This document shows positions 1 to 8,587 of a stretch of DNA of 64,000 nt, one piece after another. The stretch lies in the NCBI RefSeq assembly GCF_050003625.1, contig NC_134397.1:145761526-145825525 (forward strand). The letters run 5' to 3'. A program made the translations under genes and the position numbers. A model generated the notes under the pieces. That model was not told the DNA's origin. It searched no databases and worked only from the letters and a program-made list of their open reading frames with translations. Source of the stretch: Haematobia irritans (lineage: Eukaryota; Arthropoda; Insecta; Diptera; Muscidae). Within the stretch, counting starts at the first letter, position 1. Each line of letters begins with the position of its first letter.

Positions 1-106
1 AGTAATATTTTGCAAAATCTACCAAAACATCAAAAATTCTACCAATCTACTAAACATTAAAAAATCTACCAGTTTTGGTAGAATTCTACCAACTGTGGCA
101 ATCGTG
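1..106 (-). mobile_element. Terminus of a GTTGCCAC-type minisatellite element
   Basis: The stretch carries the CTACCAA / GGTAGAATTCTACCAA motifs and ends with GTGGCAATCGTG, matching the outer ends near 16415, 46293 and 59234. It is the terminus type that abuts arrays in the reverse orientation (TTTCTATAGAAAATTTTGTC), so such an array should lie just outside the window's left edge. The strand follows the convention that plus means the array reads GACAAAATTTTCTATAG. Confidence 0.7.
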
Positions 107-590
107 AGTAATAGTTTACTCACGCACACCCACTCACACTCTCGCACGATATTGCTTGGTAGGACTCACGCTCACGAAGAGAAAATTTGTTCTCACGCAC
201 GAAAATGTCGTGACTCACTAAAAATATCGTGAAAAGATCGAAAAATGTTGTGACTCACGAATAATTTTATGAGTAATGTACTTTAGCGACTTGGCTGAAA
301 GCATGAGCATTGTTAAAATCGTGATCGTTATTACACTCTTAACATCCCAGGTGTCACTAAAATTGTAAATGAATTTAACTCTTAAGCGTTTTATGTTGGT
401 GTGCTGGATTTTTTTCGTGAGCGTAATTTGTTACTCGCGCGAAGACATTATTTTCGTGACTAACGCTCCCGCACGACATTTTGGTTTGTTAATCACGCTC
501 ACGCACGCTTACACTATTGCCAAGAGCGTGACTCATAGCTCACGCGTGAGTCACGAAAATTTTCGTGAGTAACGACTATTTCGTGTCACG
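107..590. repeat. Palindromic TCACGA/CGTGAGT-rich repeat
   Basis: Short motifs of the type CGTGAGTAAC, TCACGCTCACG and GTGACTCACGA recur in both orientations, densely at 100-260 and 415-590. Two perfect palindromes lie side by side: CTCACGCGTGAG at 539-550 and TCACGAAAATTTTCGTGA at 551-568. This looks like a foldback or MITE-like repeat. I see no coding function, and the short open frame at 369-572 is probably incidental. Confidence 0.5.
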
Positions 591-602
591 TACACATCTC
601 TA

Positions 603-1345
603 GCTCAGACCCAATAAAGTATATTCTGAGTCGATCTAGCGATGTCCGTCCATCCGTCTGTTTAAATCACGCTAACTTCCCAACGAAACTAGCTATCGAT
701 TTGAAACTTTGTATTGTACACTGAAAAAAAAATATTGTCGTGAGGCCAAAGATTTCATGTTCTTAAAATACGAATGCAAATTTTGCTTTGCATAAAAGAC
801 GCATTTCTCTAATATAATTTTTGGGGTAAGGTCAACTTGACTTTAAAAATTCAGAAAAATTATTTAAAATTAATGAAATTGTCTTTAAATTTGTTGCCTT
901 TTTGCATCTTGACTACAAAGCAAAAAATCGTTCAAAAGTAGGACATGTTTTTCAACGCTTTATTTTAAAGACGTTTTTTACTTGAAACATAGCAAAATTT
1001 CTACTGGAAATCGAGTCTGGAATTTGGAAAATAAAGTTGTCGTTAACTCGTTTGTAAAGGACTTTGATAGCATATGAAGAAAAAAAGCTGAAAAAACGAA
1101 AAACTAAAATTTGCTTCCTAGAAACAAGAACACAAAACCTAAACTTAAAAGACTATTTTGTCTTAACATAAAAGTATCCTTACTTGTATTCTACGCTTCT
1201 TTGGTTCGGAATCAATACCAAAATTTTTAAAGTAAAGATAAAATCTTTGGAACAGGCATGCTTTTTTTTGCTGTAGTATTGCAGTAGTTGTTATGGATGT
1301 AGGTAGGATGGTATTACAAACGGACCCTATAAACCGACCCCCAGA
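603..1345 (+). mobile_element. DINE-1-like (Helentron-type) fragment, interrupted by a MITE
   Basis: The stretch 603-715 carries the AAAGTATAT, GAGTCGATCTAGC, CCGTCC and AATCACGCTAACTTCC boxes that sit near the 5' end of the copies at 10781 and 34113. The next expected segment, GATGTAGG-GGATGGTATT, resumes only at about 1290 after a 555-bp insertion. The fragment ends with two short ATATAAACCGA-type pieces of the internal tandem repeat. Both termini are missing. The family assignment rests on resemblance to Drosophila INE-1/DINE-1. Confidence 0.65.
719..1273 (+). mobile_element. MITE, TA target duplication (copy 1)
   Basis: A 555-bp insertion starts CACTGAAAAAAAAATATTGT and ends TTTTTTTTGCTG, with TA on both sides (717-718 and 1274-1275). 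The ends form a short inverted repeat, CACTGAAAAAAAA versus CAGC-AAAAAAAA. It contains GTGAGGCCAAAGATTTCA near the left and TTCGGAATCAATACCAAAA near the right, both found inverted at 3140-3695. The TA flanks suggest a Tc1/mariner-type non-autonomous element. No transposase is visible. Confidence 0.65.
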
Positions 1346-2467
1346 TTTGTTTATATAAACCGATACCCTGATTAGCCTTACGAAGCCTTGGAAGAGCAAG
1401 CTTTGCTATGCGATTTACTTTTAAAAAATAAGAGTCAAATAATCCTAACCTATATTCTCTTTTTCCTAAATGTTTTACAATTCTATTGTACAAGAACCTG
1501 CTACAGGTGCCGCATAATATAAGGTGGGGTGGACTGTGGTGCTAAACTATGCTATATGACCTTTCGGTTTCGAAGGCCATTTATATGACTACGACTAGCG
1601 CTATTTCACTTAATTTTACTGCAATAAATCTCAAAAATTCCATAGTCATGACATCAACATAAATTCGAAAAAAAAAACAAAATTGCGCCACGTTTTAGAA
1701 TTAGATTAGGAATTTTCCGAATAATGACGAAGATGCATAGAATGTATGTTCTATACGCAAATCTCATACATTCTTGTTGTTATTATGTATGGCTGTACGG
1801 AATTGCTACATATAGAGAACATTTACAAACATCTGGAGAATGTATCTGGTGTACAGTAAAAGTGTGTTGGTGGTGTTGTTGTTGTATGCCACTTGTTGAT
1901 ATCTAAAACACATTCGAGCTTAGATAGTTGATGTGGAGTAAATAGCGATGATGACGATAGTAACAACAACAGCAACGACAACAACACCGCAGTAACAGCA
2001 GTAATTGTGATGATGACGTCTCTAGTGATTCTGCTTTTGTTTTGATGATAGCGGGGATGCTTGTTTGTTGTTGTTTACCCAACAGATTATGTATGCACAT
2101 ATACTTACATAAATATGTATGTTAAGAGAAGAAGAGAGAGAGAGAGATTGAGCGAGATATAGATGACATAAACTCAACAACAACAAAACATTAGAATACT
2201 ATATAATTTTCTAATGACCACGTGTGGTTTGTAGGGCCTGACAAAAAAAGAGCAAATGAATGAAAAATCAATTATGTAGGAGGGATTTTATGGTGATGGT
2301 AAATGTGTTAGCTATTTTTGTATATTATAAATTTATATTAAATTATTAAATTAACATTCACCTTATATAAATAGGATATATTTCAATGGGTGTAGGAATA
2401 TAAAACTGTGGAAGATATTTCGATTTACTTTTTCGATTTTAAATTAAGGTTCTATAAGCCTACTGGG
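1346..2467. other. No gene recognised; AAC/CAG microsatellites and a GA run
   Basis: I see no repeat family that I can name. A CAA/CAG/GTAACAACAACAGC-type trinucleotide tract runs through about 1960-2010, with GTTGTTGTTG tracts at about 1870-1890, and a (GA)n run sits near 2128-2145. Such tracts are common in fly introns and untranslated leaders. No splice-bounded open frame is convincing. Confidence 0.5.
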
Positions 2468-2699
2468 CAGCGTTGCCAGAATTGTTTCACAAAAAACCGC
2501 TAGATTTGTCCAAAAAACTAGCCAAAAAAAGCTAAAAAATTTTAAAAAATAGCTAGAAAAAAAGCTAAAATTTTTTGTATCAAAAGTCACATTTTTGATT
2601 GTAATTTAACAAACTTAAAGGCTTTATTTCATTTAAAATGCATATTATTTTAATTATATTCATTTTAATTCAATTTCTGTGAGACTGTAAGAAAATTTA

Positions 2700-3030
2700 A
2701 GTCATATTAGCTCTGTTTGCGTACTCGATACATTTTCATTACTATCACAAATTTTTACTGGAAGTCCTTCGTTTATATTTCCTAGTAAAAACATTTTTCC
2801 CAGTAAACTTGCAATTGCCAGCTGGTTAATCATCAACAAGTCCAATGTGCGATATATTGCATAATGTCACATAGAACTGCATTAGAAAATATCAATATAT
2901 TTCGTTTTAACTGAATTAATGATAAATTCGTGAACGTGAACACTTCTCCTAATTTTACCCAAGAGAATAAAGCCCATTCTAACTGTCTTGCAAGTTTATA
3001 TTGAATAACTTTTATTCGAAAATTTCCCAT
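2700..3030 (-). pseudogene. Possible relic of a hAT transposase C-terminus
   Basis: On the minus strand an open stretch at 3030-2833 reads MGNFRIKVIQYKLARQL at its start. In another frame about 2895-2703 reads RTLDLLMINQLAIASLLGK, then an acidic tail and a stop. The LMIN-containing segment vaguely resembles the hAT dimerisation region, and it lies within an element whose ends are hAT-like. The match is weak and frame-broken, so this is a hypothesis based mainly on context. Confidence 0.25.
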
Positions 3031-3139
3031 ACAAACCTATTGTTGTCCAATTTTCGTAAATATAAATCCATTCAATTAGTATATAGCAGATTTGTTTTGA
3101 TCCTATCACTACGAATTTTTTCATTGCATTTTTTGATGT

Positions 3140-3695
3140 TAAAAAAATAATACCACATTCAAAACTTTATTTCCTTAATTATTTCTATATTCGGTTCCAA
3201 AGATTTTGTACACTAATGATTTTGGTATTGATTCCGAGTCCAATTTGAATTTAAATATTCGTTTTTTTCAGCTTTTTCTTCATGAGCTATCACAGTGCTT
3301 TAAAAACGTGCTAACGACAACTTAAATTTCCAAATTCAGACTTGACTTTAAGTAGAAATTATTCTATGTATACGTTTTTAAAATAAAATGTTGAAAAACC
3401 TCTTCTATTTGTGAACGCTATTTTGGTTTGTGGTCAAGATACAAAAACTCCACAAATTTAAAGACTATTTCATTAATTTTAAGAATTTTTTAGAATTGAC
3501 CCTAGCCTTCTTTCATGAAAAGATACCCATTTTTAAGTTGAATCACTTAACTATAAGGACACAAAGAATTTATCGGCTATTGGACAAGGAAAACAGTTTA
3601 TATAAGATAAATTCACAAATGCTATTATAACCAAAATTCGCGTTCGTATTTTAAGGAAATGAAATCTTTGGCCTCACCACAATATTTTTTCAATG
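3140..3695 (-). mobile_element. MITE of the 719-1273 family (copy 2, inverted)
   Basis: This is the reverse complement of the 719-1273 element. GGTTCCAAAGATTTTG and TTGGTATTGATTCCGAGTC lie near the left, and GAAATCTTTGGCCTCACCAC then AATATTTTTTCAATG lie at the right, followed by TA at 3696. The left end is blurred (approximate). It is nested in the hAT-like element, so it inserted after that element. A further fragment of the family is at 59262-59350. Confidence 0.65.
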
Positions 3696-4471
3696 TACCA
3701 AGCAATTCACATCTACTATTTTAATTTAGTAATATCATAATAACTTTAGAATATTATAATAACATAAAAAGGATAAACGAGTCAAATGCTAATATTCCTA
3801 ATAATTTACTGACAGTTTATATAAGGAATTGAAATATGTGGAAAACCTTATTCTGACAGCAAGGCTTAGATAAAAACGAAGTTTTATCCATATTTCAATA
3901 GGAACATGTCGAAAATAAAAAAAGCCAAAAATAGCTAAAAGGCTCATGAAAAAAAGCAAGAAAAAAGCTAAAAGCTAAATGCATTTTTTCCCGCTAAACG
4001 TCTTCAAAAAAAAGCCAAATCTAGCGGGAAAAAAGCTAAATTGGCAACGCTGCTACTGGGTAACACGGTTACCTCATTTTTTAGAATGGTAGAATTTTTG
4101 GCGTTTTGGTAGATCTTTCAAACTATTATCCGTTACCGAAGACGTGCATCAATTACTCTCCCAGCAAAAAAAAAAAATTGGAAGTACTTCCATAGGCACA
4201 ACTTTAAAATCACTTCCTAAAATGTCCTTCCAAAGATGTTCTTTATTTTAACTACTCAGGAAGTCATTTTAATTTAATTTTTATAACTCACTATTTTCAT
4301 ATTAGTAATTAAAATTTTTTTTGTTTCAAATAGGGTAAAAACAGTGTAAAGATTAATAAAATGGTAAACATTTTTTAAATTTTGTCGAAAAAAATGGTAA
4401 ATTCCTTCTAAAACAATTGCGAAATTTTTAAAATATTTGAGGTCAAGCGTTTCAGACAAGCATTAGAATGG

Positions 4472-4570
4472 ATTAAAAATCATAAAAAAAAATTGTTTAT
4501 TTATCAAAATATCACAAAACACTAAAACACTGAATTCGGATCACACCTTAAGAAGTGATTCAAATTCAGT
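4472..4570 (-). repeat. Dispersed repeat shared with 16312-16412 (inverted)
   Basis: The order GCATTAGAATGGATTAAAAA, ATATCACAAAACACT, ATTCGGATCACACCTTAAGA at 4470-4556 appears as its reverse complement at about 16312-16412. This is one diverged dispersed family in two orientations. The copy at 16412 is cut by a minisatellite element (CACGGTTGCC starts at 16415). Confidence 0.6.
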
Positions 4571-4574
4571 GAAT

Positions 4575-4700
4575 TAACTTGTGATCAAGCCTAGAAACTC
4601 CAAAATTCCACCCAAATTCTGAAAAATTGGAAATTTTAATATGAAAAAATATGTTGCTCATATCTCCTAAACTATGTGTACTATAACGATTTTTTTTAAA
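4575..4700 (+). repeat. Dispersed AT-rich repeat shared with 7775-7900
   Basis: The series AAAATTC, GGAAATTTTAATATGAAAAA, TTGCTCATATCTCCTAAA is repeated at about 7815-7885 with TTGCTCATATCTCCTAAATT. Both copies are short, diverged and non-coding. Confidence 0.55.
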
Positions 4701-5402
4701 TGTTGTAGATTCAAATATTGGTAAATAATTCCATACCCTTATGGTTACCGTGGATGGTAAACTTTGTTAATTTGACAATATATTTTATTAATAAATTTAC
4801 ATTAAAACATTAAGTTTGCCCCATATGCTTTCGTAGACCATATGTGTCAATATATAAATGCATTTAAATATATATTTTTTTGCCAGTAGATAAGATTAGT
4901 AATTAAATTTTCCTTATCTTATTTGATTCTTATCACATTATAGAATAATTCCATGTCTACAACATCAATATAATTCCATTACATGATTTCATTGTATAAA
5001 ATAAACGAAATAGATAAGATATAGAAAGCCAAAAATACAATTTTGCAAAAAAACAGAAAAATAATTTAATCGTCCAGATAAGACTAATTTTTGAAGAGAA
5101 GAAGTGTTTCAACAACTAAACCAATGTCTTCGCAAATTGTATGTTATTTAGGTCAAATCCTAAAAATCAGATCAGATTCAATGTATTACCTCTTGGACTT
5201 GCCATAGAGGATGTCGTTCTTTGGCTATGATGCTGCTGCAGAATTTGGAAATTATGTCAAAATCAACTTTTTTTTAACGAAATTTCTGAAATAGAGAATT
5301 TTTGAAACCGGTGGGCAGATTTAGTTTCTTCAACCTTTTTTCGGTGAAAAATTCCATTTTCGTTGGATCGGTTGTTATTGGAAAGTATTTCGGTATTTTT
5401 AG

Positions 5403-5475
5403 ACTGACATCACAATGGACTGAATAGTCTAAGTGAGCCTGAAACTGAATCGGGCTGACACTTTAACCTTAAACC
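5403..5475 (+). mobile_element. SINE 3' fragment (TTAGG-tailed family)
   Basis: CACAATGGACTGAATAGTCT, AAGTGAGCCTGA and ATCGGGCTG match the 3' part of the SINE copies at 7292 and 44218. The tRNA-like head is missing, and the tail is degraded to TTTAACCTTAAACC. Confidence 0.55.
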
Positions 5476-5534
5476 GAGGAACCCTCTGTTGTTTATCACT
5501 TTAATTTTGTAATTCAATTACAAAATTTATTGGC

Positions 5535-5641
5535 ACAGTAAACCTCGAAGGGTAAATCTACTACTATCTGTCAACGAATATACAATTGTAGCTTTCCTAG
5601 ACATCGAAGGGACATTCAATAACGTCCATCAGAGTTCCAAA
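5535..5641 (+). pseudogene. LINE reverse transcriptase, motif A segment
   Basis: In frame from about 5573 the translation reads NEYTIVAFLDIEGTFNNV, the classic R1/Jockey-type RT motif A with the catalytic Asp at 5600-5602 (the D of FLDIEG). The frame is cut at 5641 by the end of a DINE-1-like element. The sequence that should follow appears immediately past that element, at 6913, as IINALSTVDQEI. The minus-strand copy at 42300-42578 shows the same two halves joined, which confirms the interruption. Confidence 0.8.
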
Positions 5642-5853
5642 ACAAGTATAAACGGCCGTAAGTTCGGCCAGGCCGAAGCTTATGTACCCTCCACCATGGA
5701 TTGCGTAAAAACGTCTACTGAAGACTGTCATCCACAATCGAATTACTTGGGTTGCGGTAACACTTGCCGATGGCAAGGTATCTTAAAACTTCCTAACACC
5801 GTCTTCTAAATTGCAAGGTAGTCCATACGTGGTACATACTAAACTAAGAAAGG

Positions 5854-6193
5854 CTGATGAAATTTTCTATAGAAATAAAATTTTGACAACATTTTCTATA
5901 GCAATAAAATTTGACAAAATTTTCTATAGAAATAAAATGTTGACAAAAGTTTCTTTAGAAATAAGATTTTGCCAACATTCTCTATAGAAATAAAATTTTG
6001 ACACAATTTTATATTTTGCCAAAATTTTCTATAGAAATAAAATTTGACAAAATTTTCTATAGGAATAAAATTTTGACAAAATTTTCTATAGAAATAAAAT
6101 TTTGACAAAACTTTCTATAGAAATAAAATTTGGACAAAATTTTCTATAGAAATAAAATTTTGGTAGAATATTTTTGGCTCGAGTGGCAACCAT
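5854..6193 (+). repeat. 29-bp minisatellite array A with GAGTGGCAACC terminus
   Basis: About eleven units of the 29-bp repeat (GACAAAATTTTCTATAGAAA) run to about 6160, followed by GGTAGAATATTTTTGGCTCG and AGTGGCAACCATG, the right terminus of the minisatellite-carrying element. The opposite terminus is missing. The minus-strand open frame here (5896-6108) is a product of the periodicity. Confidence 0.85.
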
Positions 6194-6194
6194 G

Positions 6195-6700
6195 ATTATG
6201 AACCGATATGGACCAATTTTTGTGTGATTGGGGATCGGCTATATATAGCTATAGAGCGATATGGATCAATTTTGGCATGGTTAATAGCGGCCATATACTA
6301 ACACCACGTTCCAAATTCCAACCGGATCGGATGAATTTTGCTCCTCCAAGAGGCTCCGCAGATCATATCTGGAGATCGGTTTATATGGGGGCTATATATA
6401 ATTATGGACCGATATGGACCAATGTACCAATATACTAATACCATGTACCAAATTTCAGCCGGATCGGATGGAATTTGCTTCTCTTAGAGGATCCGCAAAC
6501 CAAATCTGGGGATCGGTTTATATAATTATGGATCGATATGGACCAATTTTTGCATGGTTGCTAGAGACCATATACTTACACCATGTACCAAATTTCAGCG
6601 AGATTGGATAAAATGTGCTACTCTTAGAGGCTCCGCAAGCCAAATCTGGGGGTCCGTTTATATGGGGGCTATACGTAAAAGTGGACCGACCATCCGACCT
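6195..6700 (-). repeat. About 153-bp tandem repeats inside the DINE-1-like element
   Basis: Units contain ATGGACCAATTTTTGCATGG, ATACTAACACCA, CCGGATCGGATG and GGTTTATATGGGGGCTATAT in order, repeated about three times. They are the reverse complement of units at 12303-13270 and 34378-35430. Because the unit length is a multiple of three, long open frames persist by chance. Confidence 0.8.
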
Positions 6701-6912
6701 ACATCAATAACAACTACTTGTGCCAAATTTCAAGTCGAAAGCTTGTTTCGTTCGGAAGTTAGCGTGATTTCAACAGACGGACGGACATGCTTAGATCGAC
6801 TCAGAATTTCACCACGAACCAAAATATATATACTTTATAGGGTCTTAGAGCAATATTTCGATGTGTTACAAACGGAATGACAAAGAATGACCATCCTATG
6901 GTGGAGGGTATA

Positions 6913-7291
6913 ATAAATGCATTGTCAACTGTTGATCAAGAGATACTGAGGCTGATAGACGAACTTCTAACGAAGAGACGTATTTTTGCCACACTATGGC
7001 AAGCAAACATCAAAAGCAATGTGACGAGATGCACTCCCCAAGGAGGAGTTTTATCACCCCAGGGAGGAGTTCTTCTTTGGAATGTTGCTATAAACAACTT
7101 ACTAGTTTCCTTAGAAAATGAACGGATAAAAATGAACCATATACAATTAGATATATTATACAGAGTGCTTTCCGGATGACTGAGAAATGGACGAGGGAGA
7201 ATGGTCTAGAGGTAAATCCTGTAAAGACTGCAAAATTTCCACAGCTAAGCCCATTTCCTTAGGTGGCATTGAAATTCCCTTTAGTGAGTAT
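6913..7291 (+). pseudogene. LINE reverse transcriptase, GTPQGG-type segment
   Basis: The translation runs through IINALSTVDQEILRLI, then TRCTPQGGVLSPQGGVLLW and NVAINNLLVSLENERIK. The family motif is RGTPQGGVLSPLLWN. Here the Gly is Cys, and PQGGVL is locally duplicated (7036-7080). The segment that should carry the YADD active site is deleted: after NERIK the frame jumps to MNHIQLDILYRVL. Downstream, WTRENGLEVNPVKTAKF (about 7185-7235) is the next conserved block of these RTs. A SINE starts at 7292, and the LINE resumes at 7647 with AGTTAAATTGTACAGGC. Confidence 0.8.
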
Positions 7292-7635
7292 AGGTTAGGT
7301 TAGGTTAGGTGGCAGCCCGATGTATCAGGCTCACTTAGACTATTCAGTCCATTGTGATACCACATTGGTGAACTTCTCTCTTATCACTAAGTGCTGCCCG
7401 ATTCCATGTTAAGCTCAATGACAAGGGACCTCCTTTTTATAGCCGAGTCCGAACGGCGTTCCACATTGCAGTGAAACCACTTAGAGAAGCTTTTAAACCC
7501 TCAGAAATGTCACCAGCATTACTGAAGTGGGATAATCCACCGATGAAAAACTTTTTGGTGTTCGGTCGAAGCAGGAATCGAACCCACGACCTTGTGGATG
7601 CAAGGCGGGCATGCTAACCATTGCACCACGGTGGC
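7292..7635 (-). mobile_element. tRNA-derived SINE, full length, 11-bp target duplication
   Basis: Read on the minus strand it starts with a tRNA-like head: GCCACCGTGGTGCAATGGTT (A-box region) and GTGGGTTCGATTCC (B box). A body of about 240 bp follows, then a tail of TTAGG/CCTAA repeats (on the plus strand AGGTTAGGTTAGGTTAGG). It is flanked by the perfect direct repeat TTAGTGAGTAT at 7281-7291 and 7636-7646, so its ends are exact. It is inserted in the LINE. It is not a functional tRNA gene. Confidence 0.9.
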
Positions 7636-7699
7636 TTAGTGAGTATGCAAAATAGCTCGGAGTTAAATTGTACAGGCTGCTCAATATTGAAGAAAAATT

Positions 7700-7975
7700 A
7701 TGCATTGGCTGTATACCTCGCTGAAAATTTTTCGAAATTTTGATATGATTTGTTTTTCATATTTCCTAAATTATGCGCCCTGGAGCGAAAAGGATCATCC
7801 CGAGAAATTTCGAAATTACACTCAAAATTCTAAAAAATTCGAAATTTTATTATGAAAAAATTATTTTGCTCATATCTCCTAAATTATTTTCCTTAAGCGA
7901 AAAGAGCTTAATTCATGATCATCCAAAAAAAAAAAAAAAAAAAACAAAAAATCAAAATTCCTTCCAAATTCTCGA
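7700..7975 (+). repeat. AT-rich repeat and poly(A) tract inside the LINE
   Basis: AAATTTCGAAATTACACTCA, TTTTATTATGAAAAAATTAT and TTGCTCATATCTCCTAAATT recur from 4575-4700, followed by a long A run at about 7926-7943. The stretch separates the RT and RNase H parts of the LINE. I do not recognise the family. Confidence 0.5.
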
Positions 7976-8037
7976 AAATTTGAACATATTGGCCAAACAA
8001 TGAGCTACAACAAAGGATAGTTCACAGTTCGGTCCTT

Positions 8038-8369
8038 AGGTTAGGTTAGGTCTAGTGGCAGCACGAGATTTCAGGCTCACTTAGATTATTCAGTCCATTG
8101 TGATACCACAGTGGTGAACATCTCTCTTATCACTGAGTGCTGCCCGATTCTATGTTAAGCTCAATTTATAGCCGAGCCCAAACGGCGTTCCACATTGCAG
8201 TGAAGAAGCTGCAATGTGAAGCTTTGAAACAATCAGAAATGTCACCAGCATTACTAAGCTAGTATAATCCACCGCTGAAAAAGTTTTTGGTGTTCGGTCG
8301 AGGCAGGAATCGAACCCTCGACCTTGTGTAAGGCGGGCATGCTAACCATTGCACCACAGTGGCTCTCAA
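8038..8369 (-). mobile_element. tRNA-derived SINE, 12-bp target duplication
   Basis: This is the same family as 7292-7635. On the plus strand it has AGGTTAGGTTAGG at the left, CAGTCCATTGTGATACCAC in the body, and GGAATCGAACCCTCG plus GCACCACAGTGGC (the inverted tRNA-like head) at the right. It is flanked by AGTTCGGTCCTT at 8026-8037 and 8370-8381. Small deletions remove part of the body and shorten the anticodon-loop region (TTGTGTAAGG). Confidence 0.85.
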
Positions 8370-8382
8370 AGTTCGGTCCTTA

Positions 8383-8550
8383 AAATATTGGCAGATGTGC
8401 CAAACATAGTGGATTCCATTCTGGCGAAACCGCTTTTCGGCAACAAATTTGAAACAATAATTTCCAGTAAAGAGGCGTGGTGCACACAGACCCCAGGACA
8501 TAAAAGTTATATAGATCTCTATACCGATAGCTCCTCATTGGATCTATTTC
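8383..8550 (+). pseudogene. LINE ORF2, segment leading into RNase H
   Basis: The frame continues from the SINE target site as LKILADVPNIVDSILAKPL, then SYIDLYTDSSSLD. The YTD-(G/S)-S motif is the start of LINE-encoded RNase H domains, with its first catalytic Asp. The position and order after the RT pieces fit one ORF2. Similarity fades after about 8545, and another repeat begins at about 8588. Confidence 0.65.
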
Positions 8551-8587
8551 TTTGCTTGTATAATGTGACTTTTTCTTTAAAACAAAA

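Larger units (their letters stand above)
2468..4052. mobile_element. hAT-like element with 8-bp target duplication
   Basis: The element begins CAGCGTTGCCA and ends TGGCAACGCTG. The similarity of the ends extends inward to CCGCTAGATTTG on both sides, so the terminal inverted repeats are about 40 bp and imperfect. It is flanked by a perfect 8-bp direct repeat, CTACTGGG, at 2460-2467 and 4053-4060. An 8-bp duplication with a CAG-type TIR is the hAT pattern. The subterminal zones are full of AGCTAAAA/TAGCC motifs. A second MITE sits inside (about 3140-3695). Only weak traces of a transposase remain. Confidence 0.75.
4061..5534. other. No gene recognised; AT-rich repetitive remnants
   Basis: The stretch has CAGC followed by a long A run (about 4164), GGAAGTACTTCC, and two segments that recur elsewhere (listed separately). 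GGTAGAATTTTTGGCGTTTTGGTAGA at 4090-4115 resembles a decayed minisatellite-element end. Nothing suggests a protein gene. Confidence 0.45.
5642..6912 (-). mobile_element. DINE-1-like element, complete ends, nested in a LINE
   Basis: The left end is the 3' hairpin block (GGCCGTAAGTTCGGCC, then CCTCCACCATGG). The right end is the 5' block (TCCTATGGTGGAGGGTATA at 6894-6912). In the direction of the element it has CCGTCTGTTGAAATCACGC-like boxes at about 6745-6790, a tandem array of about 153-bp units (6195-6700), and the 3' ACCACGTATGGAC-type block (5820-5850). A minisatellite array ending CGAGTGGCAACC is nested at 5854-6193. It splits a LINE between motif A and the next RT block. Confidence 0.75.
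5535..8550 (+). mobile_element. LINE (non-LTR retrotransposon) remnant, multiply interrupted
   Basis: Four colinear plus-strand pieces look like one LINE ORF2: a reverse transcriptase motif-A piece (5535-5641), a GTPQGG-like RT piece (6913-7291), its continuation after a SINE (7647-7695), and an RNase H start (8383-8550). Between them lie a DINE-1-like element (5642-6912), a SINE (7292-7635), an AT-rich repeat (7700-7975) and another SINE (8038-8369). Removing these leaves roughly 1 kb of LINE. The motif style fits the R1/LOA/Jockey group. Stops, a deletion and lost catalytic residues show it is dead. Confidence 0.75.

Noticed and set aside
4090..4120. Further terminus of a minisatellite element
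   Set aside because: GGTAGAATTTTTGGCG and TTTTGGTAGATC resemble the subterminal motifs, but GTTGCCAC is absent and no array is adjacent.
7292..7312. Interstitial telomere repeat (TTAGG)n
   Set aside because: Only two to three units, always at the end of a SINE; best explained as its tail.
7560..7635. tRNA gene on the minus strand
   Set aside because: A and B boxes are present but the cloverleaf pairing is poor, and the stretch is the head of a SINE with a target duplication. The same applies at 8290, 9170, 20700 and 20870.
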